Shown here piece by piece: positions 14,641 to 26,100 of a DNA stretch of 64,000 nt (within the stretch, counting starts at the first letter, position 1; each line of letters starts with the position of its first letter). A model generated the notes under the pieces. The model saw only the letters and a program-made list of their open reading frames with translations, did not search any database and was not told the origin of the DNA. Position numbers and translations under genes: made by a program. This stretch comes from Dallia pectoralis (Eukaryota; Chordata; Actinopteri; Esociformes; Umbridae): the NCBI GenBank assembly GCA_029465975.1, contig CM055730.1, forward strand, positions 23,310,344-23,374,343, written 5' to 3'.

Positions 14641-15385
14641 TATAGTAGTACAGTAGCCCACATACATTATCACAAGACAGGATACAGTCAAACACATGTA
14701 TAGTAGTACAGTAGCCCACATACATTATCACAAGACAGGATACAGTCAAACACATGTATAGTAGTACAGTAGCCCACATACATTATCACAAGACAGGAAA
14801 CAGTCAAACACATGTATAGTAGTACAGTAGCCCACATACATTATCACGAGACAGGAAACAGTCAAACACATTTATAGTAGTACAGTAGCCCACATACATT
14901 ATCACAAGACAGGAAACAGTCAAACACATGTATAGTAGTACAGTAGCCCACATACATTATCACAAGACAGGAAACAGTCAAACACATTTATAGTAGTACA
15001 GTAGCCCACATACATTATCACAAGACAGGAAACAGTCAAACACATTTATAGTAGTACAGTAGCCCACATACATTATCACAAGACAGGATACAGTCAAACA
15101 CATTTATAGTAGTACAGTAGCCCACATACATTATCACAAGACAGGATACAGTCAAACACATTTATAGTAGTACAGTAGCCCATATACATTATCACAAGAC
15201 AGGATACAGTCAAACACTAATAGTAGTACAGTAGCCCACATACATTATCACAATACAGGATACAGTCAAACACATATATAGTAATAGTAGCCCACATGCA
15301 TGATCACAATACAGGATACAGTCAAACACATGTAGTACAGTAGCCCACACACATTATCACAAGACAGGATACAGTCAAACAAATT
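14641..15385. repeat. 58-bp minisatellite, about 13 copies
   Basis: The period is 58 bp, counted from the TATAGTAGTACAGTAGCCCA start of each copy (14641, 14699 and so on). Copies differ by single bases (GGATACAG or GGAAACAG; ACATG or ATTTA). The last copies, after about 15215, carry small deletions. The array ends roughly 290 bp before the inferred pik3ap1 exon-1 donor. Confidence 0.93.
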
Positions 15386-15429
15386 TCTCACACTTCTCTG
15401 AGGGGGATGTTTCACAACTGTTACTTTAT

Positions 15430-15674
15430 TTAGGAAGTGGCAGATTATCACCCAACGTCAGGAAATCAACTAGTTCTATTAATATCCGCGCAGAAGGTTA
15501 GTTGGTAAAAGCGGTTCGTGAGAACAGAGCTGCATTCAGCAGTTAGAAATACGTTTAATCGACAAACAAACAACGCAGAGCTGTTCTCCGATTAGATGTG
15601 TTGTGCTGTGGGATGATTCGCTGCCCTTCTCTAGTTTTGCATTTCTGCCGGGAGTTGCTTGCTCTCATAACCCG
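15430..15674 (+). promoter_or_regulatory. pik3ap1: probable pik3ap1 promoter and non-coding exon 1
   Basis: A consensus donor CCCG|GTAAGA ends the putative exon at 15674. Splicing it to the acceptor at 16737 gives TAA CCC GCC ATG, that is an in-frame stop two codons before the ATG and a G at -3. This fits a 5' UTR exon. Upstream, AGGAAGTG at about 15431 is an ETS/PU.1-type site and TTTTGCAT at about 15636 is one base from an octamer. Both fit a blood-cell gene but are short motifs. The transcription start is not defined. Confidence 0.45.
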
Positions 15675-16737
15675 GTAAGAAGTGATCTTATTGACGTGTT
15701 TCTATGTTATTTTGCTCGGACATTTTGCTCGGACTATGAACCACACGTGTTTCTAATTACATTAGATAAAATACTACAAGCGCTCAACACAAACTAAAGT
15801 CTTTTTGTAAATATGATGTTTTAAATAATGTATCAATTTAGTAGAACTGCCTTGACGGGCTTTTCGGTTGGCTCAAAACATGTCCAGCCATTAACAGATC
15901 TGCTTTAGAATATAAGGAAATTCATGTTTTCCACTTCCTGTAGTTGAGCTTGACTGCAGAATTGGTCTAAATAAATGTGACTGATCACGGGAAACCTTAA
16001 CAAAACATGTTTTATACTTCAACACATTTATGATTTGGGTTTATAATGTTGGTTCAACTATTTCAATGTTTTTAAAACGCCTAAAACATAGTTTCAGTGG
16101 TTTCCGACTATAAATAACTGTTTATTTTAATGTGTATAGGCTTGATTGCATACAGTAATGAGTTACGACCAATGACTCAGACCAACGTTTTTTCTTGGTC
16201 AATGATTTCTCCGCTCCCTATTGACTGGTGCTCAGTGTTGACATCTCAAACAAGATGCCCATTCATTCTTCTAACCACAGCACTTTTTGCACTGAATAGA
16301 TAATGCTGCTTTTGACAGTTGGCATTGAGGACAGTTTCTGTGAAATCTTAAGCACTAGTGCTAATGCAACAACTTTTTCATAGATGCAAGATGAAATATT
16401 ATACCAGAATGTATTTTATCATTCCTTCTGATCAGTTGTTTGCGGTCATTTAAAAATGTCCTTGTTTTTCTTTATTATTTTCAGTCCATTAAAAAATAAA
16501 AATTGATCAGAAGTTCTGTGTAGACAGTGTTAATGTTGTTAATGCTGATTGTAGCTGGAAACTGCAGATTTTCAATGGAATATCTACATAGATGTACAGT
16601 GACCCATTATCTGCAATTATCACTCCTGTATTCTGCAGATTACGAAGTAATAAAACTAGCCTGTGTAGCTTTAAATAGTTCACCTGTTCATACGAATGGA
16701 TATACATTTATATTAAATCTCATCATTTGTCTTCCAG

Positions 16738-17145
16738 CCATGTGTGAGGTGTTGATTTTGCATTCTTGCGAGGCTCAGGAATGGGCTACATATCTGCAGC
16801 AAATACTGAAGTCGTCACGGAAGTTTTCCAAAAGGTCCATCTTATTGCATTCAGTGGACTATTCTGATGATCAAAACGGATGGGACTTAACCGGTTTTCC
16901 TAATAGTAAATGCATTGTGCTGCTGCTGACACCAGCAATGCTGGACATTCTTAATGACACTGAAGCCCTGGGAACATTCCAGAGTCTCCTATATCCTCCA
17001 CAACGAGTGACAGCTCTGTTGTGTGGGATTTCCGAGGAGGACATGCCCTCTGACTGGTTTGAGGACTGGCAAAGCTGGAGACGACTGTATGCTGAAGATG
17101 AACCTTCTCTTTACATCTCTACTATTCAAGAGTCAATTGCTGACA
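16738..17145 (+). CDS. pik3ap1: pik3ap1 coding exon 1: TIR-like domain
   Basis: The acceptor AG is at 16736-16737 and the ATG at 16740. The donor GTAGGT at 17146 leaves one codon base. The frame opens with MCEVLILHSCEAQEW, matching the start of the BCAP TIR fold, and contains CIVLLLTP and VTALLCGI strands and a DWFEDWQSW segment. In mammals this domain connects BCAP to TLR adaptors. Human BCAP has a few more residues before the equivalent start. Confidence 0.9.
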
Positions 17146-20100
17146 GTAGGTTTGATTTGTTATACGTGTGTCTTTCACCGCCTTACGTTGCTGGGAAAGT
17201 ATATTGTTAAATTAGTATACATTTCAGACATTCAGCTTTACTATTTATATATTGTTTATTTAATGTTTTTCTTCAAAAGTTATTGGCACTGCATTTGCAA
17301 TATATAAAATGTATAGTTAGATATTAACAGCTAGTCTTACAATTACACTGTCTCGCAGGTGAGACAATTTCTCGTGGTATTTTAAAGCACAAGTAAAAAT
17401 GCTATGTGTCATCATACCCAGACAATATCAATTCAGTTCAACTGTTTACCACTTTCTTACTGAGGCCATTTGGCTGATATTTGTTATACTGGCTTTGTAT
17501 TCAAAGGTAATACAGATGATGCTAAACATGAAGCAGAAGAAAAAACTGAAGCAGAAGAAAAAACTGAAGCAAAAACAGAGTTTGACATCCCTTTGAGTAA
17601 GGACCCCGAAGATGAGGAGAGAGAGGAAGAGCCAGTCACTGAACCAGAGAGCGCCAAGGAAGAAACTGAAGATGTGGAATTAAAGACACTCCCAAACCAG
17701 TCAACAGATCCCACATTACCTGCCTGCCTCACTGTTCAACCAAACAAAGTTCAATGTGGTGTAAGTGTTTATTAACATATTACACAGACTGGGGCTGTAA
17801 GATTCAATGCTGGTACTGATGTTCAAAGATATTCAGTTCCATCCCTCCCATTTTATGTGAGGTGCTCAGCTTTTTTTAATTGATCAGTTGTTTCCCCATC
17901 TCAGTTTGATCCTTTGCTTTTGTCATTAATTTCTGTGTGTCAGAATGGTTAATCAGAGCTTGAACACGTTCCGATGGGTTTAATTCCCATTTAAAACAAA
18001 CATGACATCAAACGGAAAACGTATATCCACTGTTAATAAAAAAAAGTAAAGTGTGCTTACACAAAGCAACTACTACTAACATTCAAAAACCTGTGATGTC
18101 GCTCTAACAATACAAACACTCACCATAACCATGTGACTTCCAAACAATGCAATCACACACAGTGATTAAGTAGCCCTGCTAATTGACGACTGAAACCAGG
18201 TGTGCATAATCAACTCAAACCAAAGTGAAGGAATAGGTGACCAACTACAATCACCCAGAGTGAGGAAAAGTCTTTACTCGTGACACTGCTTCACTTCACA
18301 ATAGGAAAATGAACCAAACACCATGCTAACTAAATCAAGGAAATCTTCAGGGGAAAAAGTGGAAACTTTAAAACCAGCTAAATCAATCTCTTGATTTTAA
18401 TCTGATTGAACATCTGAAAAGGACAATAATGTTAGAAACAAACCAAAACAATCAACAACCGAAAATGGTTGCAGTAGTAGCTTGCCAATGTATCTCTGAG
18501 GATAAACCTAGAATTTGTTTATGCTAATAGGTTTGCAGACTCACTAATACTAGTTTTAATAGTTCTTACATTCACTTTTAGTTTAGTTTAAAAGGGTGGG
18601 ATGAAGTGTTCTTTTTTGTTGGTAAAACATTTGTTTTACAGCCAAATATTGTTAGTGACATTCTGTACATTTGCCTAATATTCTTATTTTAATCATGTTT
18701 TACATGGCTTGAGTGTACGAAAAACATTTTCAGTTTACTGTCGCAATACTTATAGAGGGCACTGCATTTTTTGACATAGGGACACACACACAGATTACAA
18801 TTATCTAAAATGTGTTGCCCCTGTAATATCTTTACGATTTTTGTCATTTTGTTTTACAGGACAATTCAAAAACTATTTTTATAATTTTTTCAAATATACT
18901 GGACAACCAGCTAAAACTGGAGGTGGAGTTTTCCTCTGGGAGTTCAGTGTCAAAACGAGTTGTAGGAGTTCTGGAGAATGATTACACAATTAGTGTTGGG
19001 GCGCCTGGTAAGTACACTACCGTTAGAAACATTCAACCTCATATTCTATTTTACATTATGAACACTGATTAACATCGATTCAATAAGCCAACATTTAACA
19101 GTAGACATAGGATGCTAATTTAGATAAATATTTTCCGTTCCAGAGATGCCCACTGGAGAGGTGTCACTGACACTGCATAGCTATGTCTCACCAATCAGTT
19201 TGAAGCCTGTCACATACTACACAGCCATGGGTGAAGTCAGCCGTTACCTTCAACACGCAACTTCTCCCATTGACTTTTTGTGTCAGGTGAGAGTGCATGA
19301 CGTGGATATGTTGAAACAATATATTTAATAATCCCATTGTTAGGGAAGGAGGGCTGAGCACATAGACGAACAGATGTAAAACATATATTTAGATCTCATT
19401 GTTTACTCTTAATTAAAAATGAACCTTTGTGGTAGCATTGAACCATTATTTTTTAGACATATTTCATCTTTTACAAATGTATTTTGTTTTTGATTTTTTT
19501 TAGGCATTCAATATCACATCCAATACCAGAGAGTCACTGGACAGTTTGCTGACAGACTCGTTAAAATGCCAAATCCCAGAAACTGGACTTCATGTTTTTG
19601 GAATCAGACAAATTGAGGAAGACAATATGGCTTCTTGTAAGAACTTTATAATTTCACTAGAATACAGTATAGAAAGAAATATTTGAATACATTTCATTAT
19701 CTGCCCAAACAATTATTTTCCAACTGTTTTGCATGTTTTTGAGGTAAAGCTTAAACAATGTGCACTAGTGAACTTGCATAATGCATAATGTTAATGACAA
19801 ATGGAGGTTCCTCAAACAATTCAACTAATTGTTCTATATAATTTTTTCGTAAATACTAGAGGCAATTAAATTTCGATTTGGGTAGTGCTTTGAAAAGCTG
19901 GTAACAACTAGTTCCATAGTAAAACATTTTTGGTGAATTAAGTGTTGGTGGACACGTTTCCTAAGCAATGACCGGGTGTAAGCTCCGTAATTAGAATGGT
20001 AAAAATAAGTTTGCCATCACAAGCTAATTCCCACTATGTTAAAACCAAATATAATCATAAATATTGGAGGTGGAAATATGACATGTCTGTCTGAGAATGC

Positions 20101-23100
20101 GCAACTGTTATGCCCATGATGTTATTTTATTTAGTATGCCTTTTTGACAGAAACATTTGCTTTTTCTTCTTCTTTTTCATTTTTCTTTAAGTCAAAGGGG
20201 CATACTAAATAAAATAACATCATGGCATAACACATGCATGTTCCCTCTTGATATTTTTCGAATCTGTAATCTAGTTCATAATTACATTCAAATTTCAGTT
20301 AAATTATTTAACAGTATTTGGTAGTAAAATAACAGGCTCAGGAACAGAGTTACATGGTTCTTTTTAATGCCAGAGTCACTTAACAAGCACACTCTCAGAT
20401 ATAAAGTACACACTCGAACTTTGCTAAAAAAGAACAAATACTGGTAAACACAGACAATGTGTTACATATTTTAAATGGGGAAAAGGGGGCCCAGATTGAA
20501 AGATTTGGAAATATGTGACATACAGTGGATCCAGAACGTATTCACAGAGCTCCAAATTTTGTTGTTACAGTCTTATCGCAAATTTGATAAACTTCATTCA
20601 ACCTCAAAATTCTACACACAATCCTCCCATAATGATAACGGAAAAAGTTTTTTTTAAACTTGGCAAATTAAAAAAATGATAATAATAAAAACACATGTAC
20701 ATACTGTACGCATTTACAGCCTTTGCCATTACACTCAAAATGTAGCTCAGGTGCATACTGTTCCCACTGATCAACCTTGGGCTGATCCCACAGTTGTTAG
20801 TGCATGTCTGAGTACAAACCAAGCCATGAAGTCCATGGACCTTTCTGTAGACCTCCGAAACTGGATTGTATTAAGGCAAAGAACTGGGAAAGGGTACAGA
20901 AAAATCAACATTGACGGTCCCAATTAGCACATTGGCCTCCATCATCTGTAATTGGACGAAGTTTGGAACCACCAGGACTCATCTAGACTTGATCTGAGCG
21001 ATTGGGGGAGAAGGTCCTTTAGTCAAGGAGGTGTCCAAGAACCTGATGGTCACTCTGATATATAGCTCCAGCGTTGCTCTTTGAAGAGAGGATAACCCTG
21101 CAGAAGGAAAACCATCTATGTAGAACTCCACCAATCAAGCCTATATGGTAGAGTGGCCAGGCAGAAGCAATTTCTGAGAAAAAGGCATATGAAAGCCTGC
21201 CTGGAGTTTGAGAAAAGGCACCTGGAGGACTCAGACCAAGAGAAACAAGATGATCTGGTCCATCTGGAAGAAACCAGGCACCGCTCATTATCAAGCCAAT
21301 ACCATCTCTAAGGTGAAGTATGGTGGCGGCAACATCATGCTGTGGGTGTGTTTTTCAGCGGCAGGATCTGAGAGACGAGTCAGGATCTAGGGAAAGATGA
21401 ATGCAGCAATGTATAGAGACATCCTTGATGAAAATCTGCTCCAGAGTGCTCTGGACCTCAGACTGGGGCGAAGGTTCATCTTCCAACAGGTCAACAACCC
21501 TAATTGCACAGCGAAGATAACAAAGAAGTGGCTTTGGGACAACTCTGTAAATGACCTTGATTGACCCAGACTTGAATCTGATTGAACATCTCTCTCATCA
21601 CACTCAAAAAGACCTGAGGCTGTAATTGCTGCCAAAGGTGCTTCAAATAAGGTTTGAGCAAAGACAGTGAATACTTATGTATTTTTTATTATACTATGAT
21701 ATTTTTATCCTTAATTTTTCACAAATCTATAAAAAATATAATATAATTAACTTTTTTAACTTTTTTCATTATGGGGTGTTGTGTGTCAAATTTTTATGAA
21801 GAAAATTAATTAAATCAATTTTGGAATAACGCGGTAACATAACAAAATTAGGAAAAAGTGAAGCCCTGTGAATACTTTCCTGATGCACAAAAAATGACTG
21901 TTTTTGCCTCTCAGGTCAGCGACAGGAGGAGCTGCCCACTCTGCTTCATTTCGCTGCAAAACATGGTCTCAAAAAGCTGACTACAGTCCTTCTCCAGTGT
22001 CCGGGTGCCCTACAGGCATACAGCGTCATGAACAACAATGGAGAATACCCAAACAGACTGGCAGAAAGGAACGGCTATCCTGACCTAAGACGGTTCATGG
22101 ACGAGTTTGTGGTATGTCTGTTGTTAGTGTTGTCATTTACTGATGTCTTTATACTGTGAATCTATACTGGGATTTTAATTCTGTCAATGCAAGTCTATTG
22201 TCATATGCAGCAAACGCATGTGTCTTGTGCTTGTGAATCACTTCATTATTATTGCGTCATTCGGGGATTGCCGAAAAAAATGCCAATTTCACATAATTGT
22301 AACATTCTGACATAAAGGATTTATTTAAAGTTAGCCCACAGATAATGATGCATAATGATGCATACACTGCATGTATTGTAACTTCCTGAATACATATATT
22401 TAGCGAAGACCATGTCCATGCTTTCTGTTCTGTAGGAAACCGCTGACATGCTGAAGACTCACATAAAAGAATCCATCTCGGCAGAAGAAGATCAGGAGGT
22501 TTATGAGTCCATGACCAACTCCTCTTGCGATATCCTCATGAAGTGTTCCCTGAATCCTGGGTGCCAAGAGGACATCTATGAGTCCATGATAGGGTTAAAC
22601 CCAGAGTGCAAGGATGACTTGTGTATGTTTCATTTTGACTAATCAAATGAATGTTAAGTTCCATTTAAAGACTCCAATGAAGGTAATGATAATTGTTTGT
22701 ATTTTTATTGTTCCCCCCAGATGAAGACATGGATAAGGTATCGGGAGAGTCTCTTAACCCGGAAGTAATACTAAGAAAGTTTTTTCAAGGTGAATTGACA
22801 TAGTGCCATACTTTCTGTTGTGTAATTACACTTCAGGCCCTAAAATGCTTAGTTTTTCCTTCAAATTATTTGACCAATACATTTTTTGAAGGTATGCACG
22901 ACACCGGTCTTACCGATGTTGAGGAGCGGACAACTGAAGAAGAGGTTGGAGACCTGATGGAGTACCCAGGAGGCTATGAGGAAGAAGACCCTTACATGTG
23001 TGCCACTGATGAAATCTATGACACGGTGGATGAGAATGCTAGCTACCATCCTGAAATTGTAAACCGTCCTCCAGCTCCCATTCCACGACCGCTGACTATT

Positions 23101-26100
23101 TCGGAGCCTGACGAACCTAAGACCTATATCTCAAGAGGTACATGGCAAGAATGAATAAGCTACTGCATTTTCTGCCATGCAAGTGTATATTAATTGCCAA
23201 GCTTTTTTGTTTTAGTCTTTTCAGGAAAAGAAGAATTAAATCCAGAGAGGGACCTCCCGGAAACGGGGACATACAGCGGTTTGTATTGAAAAGATTTGAT
23301 TGCTTTTATTTTATAGAGGCTGTGTAATTTGTTACAACTCCACTAACAAGTAAGCATTTTTGTCTTGGAACCTACAGCAATACCTTGTGAAAACTCCCCC
23401 ATCCCTACCCACGACCTCTATGCCGGAATAAAGACCCCAGGCCAGAGGCAGCTCATAGCTTTGCAGGAGCAGGTGAAAGTGGGGGTCCTGACTGTGGATG
23501 ATGCTGTCAGGGAATTCAAGGCCTGGCAGCTGGACCAGAATAAGAGATCTTCGTCTTTGCGCTATCAACAGGTATTGAAGTTCATAGTTATTGCTCAGCT
23601 CTAGAAGAACATGCTTTCACTTCTGGTGCAATAATGAAACCTGCCTACATTTATATTCTCAGGAAAATTTAACAAGATTACGCAACAGCATTACCAGACG
23701 TCAGAAAGAAAAGGAGAAATTTGGGAAGGAGATCGGTAGGAATATTTGGAGATTCTGCTATACTTTTCTACATGATGTACATTTGTATTTCAATTGCAAC
23801 TACTTTAGATTTTTCAGGCCTACTGCTGTTCTATTTATTGCAATGGTCATGTCTAAAAATCATTAGCTCTTCATTACAACCTGAGTGTTTATATATATAA
23901 ATCATCCAAATGGCTACATTTTTTCACATTTGTGTACCGCATGTATTATATTTGTCTTTTATTTTTTGAGTGAATCTTATTGTGTATCTGGCGTTTTCCC
24001 TGTTAGGTATGGTGATAACTGCCCCATTGCAGAGAGGTCTTCCTTGGGGCTCCCAGGTAGCTATGGAGTGTGCAGTGTATGAGCCAAGCCCACAGGCTGT
24101 AGTCAGTCCGCCTCCTGCTGTGACCCGGCCTATCCAAAGAGGAACCTGGCAGAGTGGCAGTACCTCCAGCACATCCAGTGAGTCCGATCTGAGATTTTTT
24201 TCTGGGCTTCCTTATGGCAATAATAACTGAGTTAGGTTTTGTTGTTGGCTACATTTAAATGCTAGGGGTGTACATTTAGGCTCATTAGCTGTAAGATGTT
24301 GTGTCTGTACACGTAGGTCTATGCTGCTGCTGGGCGGAAATGGTATCCCTTGCTGAGCGGTTTTGTGCACATACACCTACAAGATGCATGTTTAACATTA
24401 TGCCCAATGCAGGCTGTAGGTGTGATCAAGATTTTAAGTGACATTTATCTCAAACTATTAATGTTCACTTACGGCAAGCCCCTGTGCTGAAGTGGGAAGT
24501 ACATGGCAACCTATGGCAAGCAGTATATGACAATATATTTCGAATGAGGTCTGAAAGTTTTCTTTAAGTGAGACGAGCAGGCAAGTTAAAGTACAATGAA
24601 TCAAGAAAGGACATTTATTAACGAGATTCATTTAAAGTATTTCTCGTTTTTGGATGAATTTTTGTGAAGTAGCGGGTAATAGATGATTAAACGTGCTAAA
24701 TTAATAGCCTGAACACGGAAATGTTAGTATGATGTCTCTAGCTTAAAGAGTTCTTACGGCACTGTTAGTTAGGTAATGTGTGCAAATTAGGCACATGCCA
24801 TGGTACACACATGGCCGAGGTCACGCCTGTACGCTTTCCCCCCGGTTGCTCTGCTCCCAGGAGTTCTGGAGAGGGTCCGTCAGGAACGGGTCAGTCTACT
24901 ACTCGTAGCGCCGTACTGGCCGGCCCGAGTGTGGTTTGCGGACCTAATATCTCTCCTCGTCGGTTCTCCTCTGGAGATTCCGATCAGGAGAGACTTGCTT
25001 TCCCAGGCACATGGGGTCATCCTTCACCCCCGCCCAGAGCTGTGGAAACTCCCAGCATGCCCTTGGCACTTGCTTCAGCCCGTCAGAAACTGAAGGTGCC
25101 GGTAATTAGGGGTGCTTTATGATTTCCTGGTCGCGACGTCACCCGTCTGTGGCGTTCCGTCACGCCATTGGACTGATTACACATGTGCTTCTGCTTCATG
25201 ACGCACTCACGCAGAGCGTTCCCATAGCGTTTTCACGCAGTGTCTCGTTCCCCTCAGGGAACTAAGGTTACATACGTAACCGGAGACGGTATATGGCGTA
25301 AACCCACCTCTGAGGTTCCAATCACCCCAAGAGAATTGGCAATTGTTATGGATGCCATCCCATCTGGTAACTCTCTTAAAAGGGACTGGAAAACCAGATT
25401 GCCTACCAGCTTTGGACCAAAAATTTTAAAAATCTATCTTTTCTGTGAAATCACTTGAAAACCTCAATTTACTTTCATATTGTGTGTGCTCTTGTTTGTG
25501 TTCATGGCGTGCTGACCAAGGCGCGTGATTGAGATCTCTAAATTCACAGTATACCCACCTAACCAGACACCACTACAGCACTGGTTCCTGTTATTGGATG
25601 ATTCAAATAATTTGGAGGTTCTGATAGCCTGAACTTGTGAATGTATTTTGATATCTCCAGCATGAACAGTTTAATAGTTAATGGCAGTCTTTAAATGGAT
25701 GATAATTATGCAAATGTATCCACATTGAGGTAGTTGTATTTAATATATGTATTTAATAATTTTCAATAGAGTATATATGTGAAAGAGTTGGTCTGATGTC
25801 CCTAGCTTAAATGGGTTCAACATTCATTCAATTAATTGTGCTTGTACACTGATGAGCGACTCACAGTTTCTGTTGATCATTTGTTAACAAGGGCACATGT
25901 CAAGGTCTGGGTAGATTAGATGGTAAGCGAACAATCAGTTCTCGTATTCAGCGAGTTGGATGCAAGTGAAATGGGCAAGACTAAACACCAGAGCGACTTT
26001 GACATAAGTTGCTCTGTGTTCCTTTTCCCTATCTTCTTTTATTTTTATTGACCAATCTGAGATATGGCTTTTTTGCAACTCTGCCTAGAAGGTTAGCATC

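Noticed and set aside
16527..16739. Upstream extension of the first BCAP exon as coding
   Set aside because: A good acceptor AG lies at 16736-16737, and homology to BCAP starts only after the ATG at 16740. The upstream part is intron.
24778..25122. 114-codon open frame in GC-rich sequence
   Set aside because: It overlaps the DIRS-type pol fragment in another frame; the recognisable retroelement reading is the one at 24800-25093.
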